DNA of 64,000 nt from HyVt-477 sp965224605 (GCA_965224605.1 CBDCZP010000002.1:186001-250000); one strand, 5' to 3'; counted from the stretch's first letter, positions 9,062-17,335 are shown. Notes: generated from the sequence alone by a model not told the origin. Numbers and translations: made by a program.

Positions 9062-9967
9062 CTATTCAGTACCCACGACATCCACAACGCTAGAAACCGC
9101 GCGAAGCCTACCCAGATAGTCATTATTTTCGATAGTCAATTGCTCTACCTGCTTTGCCATACCCTCTTTTTCTTCTAGCAAATTTGTTAATTTAGCACCA
9201 AAATCAAGACTTTCCTCTTTTAGGTTGAGGCATTTTTCTTCAAGTGTCTGTTTCTCTTTCAAGGATTTTTCAAGTGAGTCTTGCAGAGAGGTTTTCTCAG
9301 TATTCAGGGTGTCAATTTGAGATTGGCGTTGCTCACTTTCTTGTTGTGATTCTTTAGAGTGTGTTTCTAGCTCTGCAATGGTAGTTTTAAGCTTTTTTTC
9401 ATTCCCTTCATGAAACTGAATTTGTTCAAGCCGAGCTTGTTGTATGTTGTTTGCTTCGGTTAGCTTCTTTGTTAAAGACTGGTTTGTGTTTTTATGAGTA
9501 TCCAGTTGTTTTTCCAGAGTGCTGCGAACCTTTAGTAAGGTTTCAATCTGTTCAGAGTGGTTGATGTTTTGCTCTTTAGCTTTTAAAAATTGTTTTTTCT
9601 GAAGGTTGTAATCATCACTTAATGATGCAAGTTTTGATTTATATTGATCAAGCTCTTGTAGCTGAATTTGCATTTTATCACGCTCTTTGTTGAGTGTAAT
9701 AATCTTCGATTCCAGTCCGCTATTACTTTGTTGTAATGCTGAAATTTGATTATGTTGCTCTTTCACTTCAGACTTGCTTTGCGAATAGTCTTTTTCTACT
9801 TGCTCAAGATTGGTTTGCAAAAGGGTATTTTGCTTAAGTGAGTTTGCTTTTAAATTCCGCTCTTCATATTCACCACTTTTACAAAAATAACGCCCCATAA
9901 ACCAGCCTATTATTGCTGATAATACAAGTACTAATACAAGTTCTCCTAAAAGATGCGACATGCTCAC
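9062..9967 (-). CDS. membrane-anchored coiled-coil protein
   Basis: A 301-residue protein with one N-terminal membrane helix (about 7-24), then CKSGEYEERN, and an almost continuous predicted coiled coil to about residue 280 (heptad-rich, Glu/Gln/Lys/Leu). Its start overlaps the stop of the OmpA/BON gene by 4 bases, so it is the last gene of the MscS-OmpA-coiled-coil operon. No enzymatic motif is present. A scaffold or tether role in the envelope is inferred from the operon. Confidence 0.7.
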   Translation of the reverse strand: MSMSHLLGELVLVLVLSAIIGWFMGRYFCKSGEYEERNLKANSLKQNTLLQTNLEQVEKDYSQSKSEVKEQHNQISALQQSNSGLESKIITLNKERDKMQIQLQELDQYKSKLASLSDDYNLQKKQFLKAKEQNINHSEQIETLLKVRSTLEKQLDTHKNTNQSLTKKLTEANNIQQARLEQIQFHEGNEKKLKTTIAELETHSKESQQESEQRQSQIDTLNTEKTSLQDSLEKSLKEKQTLEEKCLNLKEESLDFGAKLTNLLEEKEGMAKQVEQLTIENNDYLGRLRAVSSVVDVVGTE

Positions 9968-10983
9968 TTACCTCCAACTATAAATTCAATACGTCTGTTT
10001 CTGGCTCTGCCTTGTTCTGTGTCATTATCAGCAACAGGATTTTTAGCACCATGGCCAACAGCACTTAAACGCTGCATTTCAATGCCTTGTTGAAACAACC
10101 ATGCAACGACTGCTTGCGCCCGCTTTTCACTCAATTTTATATTGGATGCGTTACTTCCCTCATTATCCGTATGACCGACAATAGTGATCTTGGATTTTGA
10201 ACATAACGCAGCGGTATTGCTAAGCTTTTTTAACAGGGGAAAGCTTGTTGACGCAATGGTAGTTTCACCCGTCTGGAATTGAATGTTTCGAGATTTTAGT
10301 AGTTTGGTAAAGCGTTGCTGACAGACTAAATCTGCCGCATCTGCTGCGATAATATTCATGGAAGATTGGTAATTAAACTGAGTATAAGCTGCGAGATCTT
10401 GCTGGATATTTTGTTTGGTTGCGGTGGTGGTTGCTTTCCCTGAAACGTGTATAGCATGATTGGTAATATCAACAATCCCTTGCTCCATGGTGCTTAATGA
10501 TAGCAATGTCGATTGTAATAAATCAGCCCAGTTATTCGGTGCACCTGCACCTAATTGAATATCCCCGGATACATTTTCTTTACCGTAGAGCTGAAAAGCG
10601 CTTTCAAGAAAGTGGTTATAATCATCTTGATTACTCACATAGCCCTTTATCTCAAGGTTATTTTCAGTCCACCTCATCACAAACGTATAGGGTGAAACAA
10701 TACGCGGGCTCATTTCGTCCACTACATGACGTACTCCATACATCTGATCTAACGTCGATAATGCTTGTTGATGGTGTTGAATATTAGGGGCGTTACCCTT
10801 TAAGGTAATATTTCTCCCGTGAGCATTAACCGCTACCCAATCTATGCCATTACTGTGTAGTTTTTGCTGAGCGGCATGCTTTAAAGTAGCAGGAATTTTT
10901 TTCAGAAAAAGGGGCGTTGAAATCAAGAACAAAAGCGCTAACAATATCAACCCCAATGTTTGTACTTGCCAGTTTTTAAGCAT
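9964..10983 (-). CDS. membrane-anchored BON/OmpA-domain protein
   Basis: A 339-residue protein with an N-terminal membrane helix (about 9-27), two BON-like modules (one around 48-90 with VNAHGRNITLKGNAPN, a second around 105-145 with LEIKGYVSNQDDYNHF), and a C-terminal OmpA peptidoglycan-binding domain (about 230-339). The OmpA domain carries VGHTDNEGSNASNIKLSEKRA, AVGHGAKNP and GRARNRRIEF. The anchor plus OmpA domain would link the inner membrane to peptidoglycan. It overlaps mscS upstream by 8 bases and the coiled-coil gene downstream by 4. Confidence 0.85.
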   Translation of the reverse strand: MLKNWQVQTLGLILLALLFLISTPLFLKKIPATLKHAAQQKLHSNGIDWVAVNAHGRNITLKGNAPNIQHHQQALSTLDQMYGVRHVVDEMSPRIVSPYTFVMRWTENNLEIKGYVSNQDDYNHFLESAFQLYGKENVSGDIQLGAGAPNNWADLLQSTLLSLSTMEQGIVDITNHAIHVSGKATTTATKQNIQQDLAAYTQFNYQSSMNIIAADAADLVCQQRFTKLLKSRNIQFQTGETTIASTSFPLLKKLSNTAALCSKSKITIVGHTDNEGSNASNIKLSEKRAQAVVAWLFQQGIEMQRLSAVGHGAKNPVADNDTEQGRARNRRIEFIVGGK

Positions 10984-12352
10984 CGTTTTCCCTCGCTTCT
11001 TTTGTTGCTGGTTTTTTGCTGTTAGTGGGCATAGCCGTGACTTTGTTTTTACTGTTTATATTATTTTTACCTATAGCTTTTGCACCACCATTACCAAACA
11101 AATTAGGAATTTCTTTAACGTGAATAGTGCGTTTGCTGTCAGGCATTTCCTTGATGACCACTTCTTGCTTGCTTAATGGCATTTCTTTGATGAAGACCTC
11201 TTGCGTGCTTAAAGGTAATTCGGTGAGGGTAATTAATCTGTCATCTGGCAATGCAATACTTATCTGTTCTTGAATAAAACGGATATATACCGCTTCACGA
11301 AGCTCTGCAAGAATAAGGACTCGTGTCATGGGGTCTGAAATCCACACCATTAGATGGTAAATCGCATATTTTTCGGTAAATTTGGCTAATGCTACCTTTT
11401 TATCTGCCTCTGGAAGAATGGACTTATTGTCTTTGCATGCATCTAGTAGCAGGTTTCTTATGATATTGGGATCAATACCGTAAGCCGTTCGAACTTCCAG
11501 TTGTATGCGCACACCGGAATCCGCAGCTGATGATTCATTAATAACACTATCATTGCTCATTCTCGAATTTGGAATAATCACTTGAATGTTATCTCTAGTG
11601 ATCATCCGTGTGCTTCGTAAACCAATATGGGATACGGTTCCACGTGTAGATTCATCGGCGATGACATCATCAATCAACACCACATCGCCTACTTTATAAG
11701 GGTTGTCTGTCATGATCATGACACCCGCGATAACATCTGAAATCATGTCTTTAGCGGCCATGCCAATAGCCATACCCGCAATACCAGCGGAGGCGAGCAA
11801 CGCTGTCATGTCAACATGCCAAGCCGCGAAGACTTGGTGGATCGCCGCAAAAGCGATAAAGACTAATGTGGTATTGGTAAATAAAGGTAATGTCTGGGTT
11901 TGAACGATGTGAGTTTCATCAGCGCTATTAGCGGTGCGAATTAGCGCCCAATGCAAGCCTCGATAGACAGAAATAGCGATCACAACCACAATCAATGATT
12001 GAAAAATAGCGGTAAACGCAAATTCCACTTGTTCACTGGAATCAGCAGCTTGATTAGCAATGACCAGCCCAAAAAGCAGTGTTAAATAAAATAGTGGGAA
12101 GCGTATTAAAGGCGCGATTTCATTGCCGAAGCTATTTCCGAAATTAAGGTTTAGGCGCGTTATTAATTTGGCGATACCTAAAGGTATATAGTGAGAAAAT
12201 ATTTTAGCAATGAAATAACTAACAGCCGCAATTAATGCGGCTCGCATGTAGGCATAATCATTGAACAAAGCCCAAAAGCTTTGTAAATAAGGAAAAATAT
12301 AATCTGTAGCTTCACTAAACCAGGTAGTGAAACGATCAATAAAATCTGACAT
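10976..12352 (-). CDS. MscS-family mechanosensitive ion channel
   Basis: A 458-residue protein with four to five membrane helices in the first 200 residues. The pore helix and cytosolic beta domain of MscS follow (ALLASAGIAGMAIGMAAKDMISDVIAG; DNPYKVGDVVLID; LRSTRMITRDNIQVIIPNSRM), then the alpha/beta domain. The last 100 residues are unusual: three imperfect copies of a motif of the form LPLSTQEVFIKEMP, then a basic, disordered tail ending ATKEARENDA. This is the first gene of a tight three-gene operon with the BON-OmpA and coiled-coil genes. Confidence 0.9.
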   Translation of the reverse strand: MSDFIDRFTTWFSEATDYIFPYLQSFWALFNDYAYMRAALIAAVSYFIAKIFSHYIPLGIAKLITRLNLNFGNSFGNEIAPLIRFPLFYLTLLFGLVIANQAADSSEQVEFAFTAIFQSLIVVVIAISVYRGLHWALIRTANSADETHIVQTQTLPLFTNTTLVFIAFAAIHQVFAAWHVDMTALLASAGIAGMAIGMAAKDMISDVIAGVMIMTDNPYKVGDVVLIDDVIADESTRGTVSHIGLRSTRMITRDNIQVIIPNSRMSNDSVINESSAADSGVRIQLEVRTAYGIDPNIIRNLLLDACKDNKSILPEADKKVALAKFTEKYAIYHLMVWISDPMTRVLILAELREAVYIRFIQEQISIALPDDRLITLTELPLSTQEVFIKEMPLSKQEVVIKEMPDSKRTIHVKEIPNLFGNGGAKAIGKNNINSKNKVTAMPTNSKKPATKEARENDA

Positions 12353-12484
12353 TCTCCATCCTAAGAGAGTTATGGTGATGGAAGAGGAATTGACACTGAA
12401 TGATTATTCTACACTAACCCTTACACACTTTATAGACGCTATCTCTTGTTTTTATTCATTTTTAGTTCACAGAGAAAGTGGCGC

Positions 12485-12676
12485 TAGTGGTTAGTGAAGC
12501 ATAACGCACCATCAATAGTCATAATAACTAGTGGTGCGTATGGTGCGTTATGTTTGTCGGCTTATGAGATACTATCTATACCGTAGATGAACTTCGCTTA
12601 TTTCATCGTGATTGATTGTCTTGAATATCACCTAACCGATAAATAACAGGACGATCAAAGTTAATATAGTGAGGCA
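12485..12676 (-). repeat. left copy of inverted duplication (3' end of SPOR-like gene)
   Basis: Read on the minus strand, this segment repeats 17149-17335 with few differences. It starts at AAATTTGCCTCACTATATTA, encodes the same last 24 residues as the gene at 15807 (one synonymous GGT/GGC change), passes the TGA, and continues through the same non-coding tail with a TGGTGCGTTATG/CATAACGCACCA stem-loop. It differs mainly by a short insertion of about 9 bases. The rest of the gene is absent here. Confidence 0.85.
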
Positions 12677-12689
12677 AATTTCTCCTTCA

Positions 12690-12744
12690 ATCGATGTTTG
12701 AGTTATTGGGACATAATGCCCCTCTTGAATTTACTTGTTATGTC
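12690..12744 (-). repeat. integron attC site A, truncated
   Basis: On the minus strand directly after the GFA stop codon comes CATAACAAGTAAATTCAAG followed by AGGGGC. This is the same R''/L'' half-site found at attC C (TCTAACAAGTAAATTGAAG, AGGGAC). The matching R' half (…GGCGTTAG) is missing. The sequence instead runs into the inverted duplication, so this attC has lost its distal half. Confidence 0.6.
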
Positions 12745-12745
12745 T

Positions 12746-13168
12746 TTATTTGCCAGGATTCCAGCTGGGTTGTGCTTCAAAGGTTAACACTGTTTTGTCC
12801 ATGTTATCCCAAGGTTTACGATTACGTGCAAAAACTACTACTTCAGGTTTGAAATCTGATGAGTTTTCAAGTGTACCAAGAGAAATTGTAATGTAACCAC
12901 TCATATCAGTATTCTTACCTAATATAGGACTACCACACGACGGGCAGAATACACGTGTAACTTCGCTTCCATTCTCTGCTGTTAACTTATACTCTCCGAC
13001 TTCACCTGTGAGACTAAAGTCTTTTTCAGAGAACATAGCTCCAGTTGAATGTCCAGCTCCAGAAAGTTTTTGACAGTCAATACAGTGACAATGAGCAACA
13101 ATTTTTGGAGTGCCTTTTACTTCATATTTTACTTTTCCACAAAGACAACTACCTTGGTAGCTATTCAT
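12746..13168 (-). CDS. GFA/CENP-V family zinc protein
   Basis: A 140-residue protein with the full GFA zinc ligand set: Cys8/Cys10 (CLCG), Cys27/Cys29/Cys32 (HCHCIDCQK) and Cys75/Cys78 (CPSCGSP). The family is named for glutathione-dependent formaldehyde-activating enzyme, but most members have no proven activity. It ends 2 bases before an attC half-site and is a classic integron cassette passenger. The gene starts 4 bases downstream of the BrnA-like antitoxin stop. Confidence 0.88.
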   Translation of the reverse strand: MNSYQGSCLCGKVKYEVKGTPKIVAHCHCIDCQKLSGAGHSTGAMFSEKDFSLTGEVGEYKLTAENGSEVTRVFCPSCGSPILGKNTDMSGYITISLGTLENSSDFKPEVVVFARNRKPWDNMDKTVLTFEAQPSWNPGK

Positions 13169-13171
13169 AGT

Positions 13172-13390
13172 TTACGAAGCCCATTGCATTTTTAATTTAC
13201 GCTGATTCATAGCACAATCTCGTAAGTAGAGATTAATCAATGTTTGATAAGGTACTCCGGTTTCTTCTGCTAAATTTTTAAAATAGTCAACAGAATCTCT
13301 ATCAAGGCGTATTGTTACTGGTTGCTTGAGATATTTAGTGTAAGGTTTCTTTTTCCCTTTCATGTTTGTAAAATCGTAATGTTCCTTCAT
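13172..13390 (-). CDS. BrnA/CopG-like antitoxin, probably orphaned
   Basis: A 72-residue protein with PVTIRLDRDSVDYFKNLAEE followed by GVPYQTLINLYLRDCA, the ribbon-helix-helix of BrnA-type antitoxins. Its ATG overlaps the TGA of an upstream reading frame whose last residues (EEEQAYWNNRK) look like the end of a BrnT-type toxin. That upstream frame is joined to an IS110-family transposase fragment, so the toxin body is gone. The antitoxin appears intact. Confidence 0.7.
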   Translation of the reverse strand: MKEHYDFTNMKGKKKPYTKYLKQPVTIRLDRDSVDYFKNLAEETGVPYQTLINLYLRDCAMNQRKLKMQWAS

Positions 13391-13422
13391 TTTCTATTAT
13401 TCCAATATGCTTGTTCTTCTTC
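13388..13422 (-). pseudogene. 3' remnant of BrnT-like toxin gene
   Basis: Eleven codons (EEEQAYWNNRK, stop) overlap the antitoxin start in the ATGA manner typical of toxin-first TA operons. Upstream of 13422 the frame becomes transposase sequence. That this is the tail of a BrnT toxin is inference from position and from the family's usual C-terminal style. Confidence 0.4.
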
Positions 13423-13775
13423 GTTTTTATCCGTCTTTTGATGTTGTCTAATTTTAGCGACTAACTTGGCTGAAATTACACGACTATCGTGTCCATACTT
13501 TGAAGCTGTTTGCTTCCAGCAGTTAGAAGTAGCACAGGCTTCAAAAACTACGGTTGCTTTCTTGGAGCGTAGTAAGCCATGCCTCGAAATTATTGGCTTT
13601 TATTTCTTTGTTTGAAATGACTTTATTGTTCTTAACAACACAGATTTGAATAATATTTTTTGCTAAATCTACTCCGATAATGGTATTTTTCATGATGTGA
13701 CTCCTTTTTTGGTTTGTGTGGTAACACACCAAAGTTTACCTCACTCTCAATGGTAGGGTGAGGGGAGTCCAATTA
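13423..13775 (-). mobile_element. IS110-family (IS1111-attC-like) transposase remnant
   Basis: From an ATG at 13693 the minus strand encodes KNTIIGVDLAKNIIQICVVK, the N-terminal DEDD catalytic start of IS110-family transposases. The frame stops at 13541 after a frameshift. The continuation in another frame (ATVVFEACATSNCWKQTA…GHDSRVISAKLVAKIRQ…KTDKN) matches the family until 13423, where it is cut. Upstream, the element edge at about 13775 lies inside an attC site (B). IS1111-attC elements are known to target integron attC sites, which fits. It is non-functional: about 110 of some 340 codons remain. Confidence 0.75.
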
Positions 13776-13777
13776 TC

Positions 13778-13888
13778 TTTTTGGACAGATAGAGGTGTGA
13801 AGGTGACTCTAAGATAAACTTCTAGAATTCACTGAACTCAAATCAACCGCTGAGTCAAAAAGGCCCTCTCGAATTTATTTATTAGCTC
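13778..13888 (-). repeat. integron attC site B, R' half lost to IS110 element
   Basis: On the minus strand GAGCTAATAAATAAATTCGA, then GAGGGCCTTTTTGACTCAGCGG, the shared central block GTTGATTTGAGTTCAGTGAATTC and TCTGTCCAAAAAG align with attC C and D. The sequence then changes to IS110-type DNA, where C and D continue with CCCCT…GGCGTTAG. The R'' core is degenerate (CTAAT instead of CTAAC). Confidence 0.7.
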
Positions 13889-13944
13889 TGATCTTAGATA
13901 AACCACTGATATTAAAATAAATTAACTGTGCACCCAAGGTTTTT

Positions 13945-14343
13945 CTAGTTATTGCTTCCGTTAAGGTCTTGTCCGAAAGCTATATCGTACCCATCTAAGT
14001 CTTGGATACCAAACTCACGACAGCCATAGGGTTGCTCACATAAACCGTAGTCAATGTTTGCACCCCTATTTTTTACTTCCTCATGGAGTTTATTTGCATC
14101 ATTTACCCAGAAATAAACGTTCCACATTTTTTCCACTACTTTGTAATGAGGAACGATATACTTTGAATCTTCTACTTGACTTAACATAAGATGAAAACCG
14201 TCGCGGTTAAGTATGCAAAAGCAGGGTGGTTCACCCCAGAATTGATCGTATGTAAACCCAATTTTATCACGATAATAGTTTGCAGATGCAACAACATCCT
14301 TTACCAGAAGTATAGATGCACTACCGATTATTTTAGTTTTCAT
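13945..14343 (-). CDS. VOC (glyoxalase/bleomycin-resistance fold) protein
   Basis: A 132-residue single-domain VOC protein. It shows the paired beta-alpha-beta-beta-beta modules: SASILLVKDVVASANYYRDKIGF at the N-terminus, then FHLMLSQVED, WNVYFWVNDANKLHEEVKNRG and a C-terminal EFGIQDLDGYDIAFGQ with the metal-ligand-type Glu region. Such genes are frequent in cassette arrays. It lies 40 bp downstream of the HigA-like gene, with no attC between, so both may belong to one cassette ending at attC B. Substrate is unknown. Confidence 0.8.
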   Translation of the reverse strand: MKTKIIGSASILLVKDVVASANYYRDKIGFTYDQFWGEPPCFCILNRDGFHLMLSQVEDSKYIVPHYKVVEKMWNVYFWVNDANKLHEEVKNRGANIDYGLCEQPYGCREFGIQDLDGYDIAFGQDLNGSNN

Positions 14344-14383
14344 TATTGCTTCTCCTCTTTACGGCAATAAAGTATTGATCCAT

Positions 14384-14785
14384 TTAGATGAAAACTAAAG
14401 GTGAAACATTGAATTTGTTACTTATTTTCTTTATTTGCTCAATATTTAATGTTCTTTTACCCGCTAGTATCTCTGATACAACTCCTTGACTACCTATTTC
14501 AGTTAGATCAGATTGTTTTAAGCTATGTTCTTCCATTAGATATTTCAGTGTGTTTAATGGCGTACTATCGTTAATTGTATAATTTTGTTCTTCATAGTTT
14601 TCAATCAGTTTACCAACTGTCTCCATCACAGGTGCTAGTTCGTGATTTTCATCATTACCTATTTCATCAATAAAGGAATCAAGGGTTTTTACTAAATCTT
14701 GATATTCAGCTTCAGAATGAGGAACAGAGAACATTGCCTTAATGCTAGGCCATACCTTTGATATTGTATCTAACTTAGTGTTCAT
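14384..14785 (-). CDS. higA: HigA-like antitoxin (XRE HTH)
   Basis: The start is taken at ATG 14785, just after the HigB stop, with GGAAAG as ribosome site. This gives a 133-residue protein. The C-terminal half is an XRE helix-turn-helix (TLKYLMEEHSLKQSDLTEIG…SEILAGKRTLNIEQIKKIS), and the N-terminal half is a helical dimerisation or toxin-binding region. It pairs with the upstream HigB toxin. The complex is expected to repress its own promoter. Confidence 0.85.
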   Translation of the reverse strand: MNTKLDTISKVWPSIKAMFSVPHSEAEYQDLVKTLDSFIDEIGNDENHELAPVMETVGKLIENYEEQNYTINDSTPLNTLKYLMEEHSLKQSDLTEIGSQGVVSEILAGKRTLNIEQIKKISNKFNVSPLVFI

Positions 14786-14787
14786 AG

Positions 14788-15075
14788 TTATTCTTTCCAT
14801 TTTTCTTTGTCATATTCAGTATGTGTTAGCACATGACGAATATAGAGACATTGAGTGTTGTAATGTATGGCGGCTACTAGCCTTATTTTGTTGCCACCTA
14901 TATTAAACATCGTTAAGTTATCGACTTTATCAGCACTTGGGAATATCTCTCTAAGTTCTGCAAAATTAGTAATATCTGAATTCTTAACAATTCGATACCA
15001 AGTATCTAATACGACTGTTGTATTTTGATGTTCTTCTGAGAATTCTAAAAGTCGTTTTCGGGTTATTATGTGCAT
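14788..15075 (-). CDS. higB: HigB-type mRNA interferase toxin
   Basis: The start is chosen at ATG 15075 (MHIITRKRLLEFSEEH), which is the family N-terminus. The upstream in-frame extension to 15111 is non-homologous. The body has LDTWYRIVKNSDITNFAELREIFPSAD, then NKIRLVAAIHYNTQCLYIRHVLTHTEYDK, the HigB (RelE-like) fold with its basic and histidine catalytic surface. It is toxin-first and overlaps the antitoxin's translation signal. Its promoter region lies in the DNA next to attC C, as expected for the first gene of a cassette. Confidence 0.87.
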   Translation of the reverse strand: MHIITRKRLLEFSEEHQNTTVVLDTWYRIVKNSDITNFAELREIFPSADKVDNLTMFNIGGNKIRLVAAIHYNTQCLYIRHVLTHTEYDKEKWKE

Positions 15076-15191
15076 GTAAATCAATATATCTCGTAATGAG
15101 ATTAAAGGCAAGTAACATGCATGTACCTAGTGAACGATTTTGAAGCAAAACCTAACTAATAGCGTGTCCGGTTTTCGTGGGTAACAACAGA

Positions 15192-15321
15192 ACCTAACGC
15201 CAAATTAAGGGGCTTTTCGGACAGACATAACTGAAGATTAATCAAAGATAAACTCACAGAATGCGCTGTATGCAAATCAACCGCTGAGTAGAAAAGTCCC
15301 TCTTCAATTTACTTGTTAGAC
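15192..15321 (-). repeat. integron attC site C, complete
   Basis: On the minus strand the 130-bp site starts with the R'' core GTCTAAC, then AAGTAAATTGAAGAGGGACT. A central block TACTCAGCGGTTGATTTG follows, and the site ends with AAAAGCCCCTTAATTTGGCG plus the R' core GTTAGGT. The two ends form the imperfect palindrome expected of attC (RYYYAAC…GTTRRRY), and the layout resembles Vibrio VCR-type sites. Its R' lies next to the HigBA promoter, so it delimits the start of that cassette. Confidence 0.82.
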
Positions 15322-15617
15322 GCAGGGCTATGATGAAGTGGATTATTATCTTATTTCATGATGTAGGCAAAGCCAATGGCAGCAAAGACCATGACAAAGT
15401 GGGTGCAGAAATGCTATCAGGTGTACTAAACTCTGATGTCATATGGTTAGTAGAACACCATCTCGATCTACTGATTCATCCCGCTAAAACCAAAAAACAC
15501 TTACGCAATAGAAAACATTAGCTTGCCCATTTACAACAACTCCGTAAGTGGGATGTGTCAGGGCGTGATCCCTATGCCGAAGTCATACTAACGGATTTAC
15601 AAACACTGATAATGTGA
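15322..15617 (+). pseudogene. HD-domain phosphohydrolase fragment
   Basis: The plus strand reads LFHDVGKANGSKDHDKVGAE with WLVEHHLDLLIHP and LRNRKH, an HD/PPx-type metal phosphohydrolase motif (HD pair in FHDVGK; HH in VEHH). An in-frame TAG then interrupts it, followed by the continuing family sequence LAHLQQLRKWDVSGRDPYAEV, ending at 15617. At the 5' side YDEVDYYL is in a different frame, so there is also a frameshift, and the gene begins abruptly at the attC C boundary. It is a truncated chromosomal or cassette gene remnant. Confidence 0.7.
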
Positions 15618-15806
15618 TTGTTACAAGCCTGTTTTTTAGGCTTTAGAAGCACTTTAATATCTCACTAATAGTGAATTTATTTAATATTCATCATCGGTAG
15701 TCGCAATTGTTTTGACAGCCTGACGCTTTATAATTAGTATTCCAATATATAACAATATACTAATACTACAATCGCTAAAGATTGTTTAACGCTAGGGAAT
15801 AAAACC

Positions 15807-17228
15807 ATGTCAAACGCAATACAAACCACAGAAAATGTGACTGAGACTGAAGATAATCTGATTCATCTTGAGGGCAATCTCGAGGATAATAATACTCAAG
15901 GTAATCCGAATGAGTTGAATACAAAAATCAACCACATTGATACCAGTCTAGATGATCTCAAAAAAGAACTTAATGAAGTCAATGAAGATGTAAAAGATAG
16001 TTTGATAACGCTATCTGATAAAGGTGCAGATCTGACGGGTAGAGTATCGGCTACCTACAAGCAGTTGGGTAATCTGGAAAAATCCTATCATTCTCTTGCT
16101 GAGAGATCGACGCAGATTAAGGAAGAAATCAATGGGGTTTCAACGACACTTGCAGAGTTATCGGATAAGTCGGGTGCTGATATTGAAAAACTCACAGAAG
16201 GTCATAGTGAACTGATTGAGAAAACGCAGGTTTTGGTGGAGAAATCACGTAAAACGGCTCGTAAACTCAACAAGAGTATCAAAGAAAATGGGGCTGCGAT
16301 GAAGCTTCTTGAGCAACGTCTTACGGCTGAAATTGAATCATTGGCAAGCAGAACTCAGGATAGGGATGACGAGCTTGAAGAAAACCTTAAGACTCAGCAA
16401 GCCAAGTTGTTACAGTTACAAGAAGTTGATAAAGCATTGGAAAAACGTGCCATATCGTTAGAGCAGGCAACAGAAGATCTGCATAGTAAGAGTAAAGAAT
16501 TATCCAAATCTCATAATTTATTGAATCATCGTGCTAACGATTTAGCGGCAGATATCGTTACGCTTCAAGAACAAACCCATGAACATAGTGGTTTGATTCA
16601 TACGATTCAAGAACGTGAATCAGTGCTATCAGGTTCTGTCGTCGAACTGGCAAAATTGGAGAAAAAACACTTTATTGGCGTTTCCGCTGTCTTGGCTGTG
16701 CTCATTCTTGCCTTTATTGCTTATACGATGAATCAGCAATCGAACTGGAAAACAGAAGGCGTAACTAACACTACGGTGCAAACAGAGCTACAAACGATTA
16801 ACAATAAACTACTAACTATTAATGATCATGTGCAAAGCGTAGATGAACGTGTTCAAAATATGGATGATAGCGTTAACACACTTGATGGCCGTATGAATAC
16901 AGTGACACCATTAAGTCAATTTGGTGGAGACAACACCATTCATGGTCCACAATGGTTAGCCCAACAATCAGGCAAGCAGTTTGTTATTCAATTAGCGTTG
17001 GTATCAGATAAGCAAAGGCTTTACAAAATTGCCACTCAATACAGCTTCTATTTGAAAGAAAAACTTGCCTTTATGCCTGTAGGTAATGATCAATACGTGT
17101 TGCTATATGGTGGTTTTCAGAATCCACAAGATGCGCAAATGGCTTTAGGAAATTTGCCTCACTATATTAACTTTGATCGTCCTGTTATTTATCGGTTAGG
17201 CGATATTCAAGACAATCAATCACGATGA
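15807..17228 (+). CDS. coiled-coil, single-pass membrane protein with C-terminal SPOR/DamX-like domain
   Basis: A 473-residue protein with a long N-terminal cytosolic coiled coil (about 35-285; heptads of Leu/Ile with Glu/Lys), a membrane helix about 292-308 (FIGVSAVLAVLILAFIAYTM), a short periplasmic coiled coil (320-370), and a C-terminal domain of about 90 residues. This domain has PQWLAQQSGKQFVIQLALVS…YVLLYGGFQNPQDAQMALGNLP, like SPOR-type peptidoglycan-binding modules in DamX. A cell-envelope role, possibly at division sites, is inferred. The last 24 codons are duplicated in inverted orientation at 12485-12676. Its restored orientation would put it upstream of mscS. Confidence 0.72.
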   Translation: MSNAIQTTENVTETEDNLIHLEGNLEDNNTQGNPNELNTKINHIDTSLDDLKKELNEVNEDVKDSLITLSDKGADLTGRVSATYKQLGNLEKSYHSLAERSTQIKEEINGVSTTLAELSDKSGADIEKLTEGHSELIEKTQVLVEKSRKTARKLNKSIKENGAAMKLLEQRLTAEIESLASRTQDRDDELEENLKTQQAKLLQLQEVDKALEKRAISLEQATEDLHSKSKELSKSHNLLNHRANDLAADIVTLQEQTHEHSGLIHTIQERESVLSGSVVELAKLEKKHFIGVSAVLAVLILAFIAYTMNQQSNWKTEGVTNTTVQTELQTINNKLLTINDHVQSVDERVQNMDDSVNTLDGRMNTVTPLSQFGGDNTIHGPQWLAQQSGKQFVIQLALVSDKQRLYKIATQYSFYLKEKLAFMPVGNDQYVLLYGGFQNPQDAQMALGNLPHYINFDRPVIYRLGDIQDNQSR

Positions 17229-17335
17229 AATAAGCGAAGTTTATTTACGGTGTAGATAATATCTCATAAGCCGACAAACATAACGCACCACTAGTTGTTA
17301 TGCCTATTTATGGTGCGTTATGCTTCGCTAACCGC
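17149..17335 (+). repeat. right copy of inverted duplication
   Basis: This segment covers the 3' end of the SPOR-like gene and about 105 bp of its downstream DNA, including the hairpin arms CATAACGCACCA (17279-17290) and TGGTGCGTTATG (17311-17322). It matches the minus strand of 12485-12676. The hairpin lacks a T-run, so it is not a classical terminator. Confidence 0.85.
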
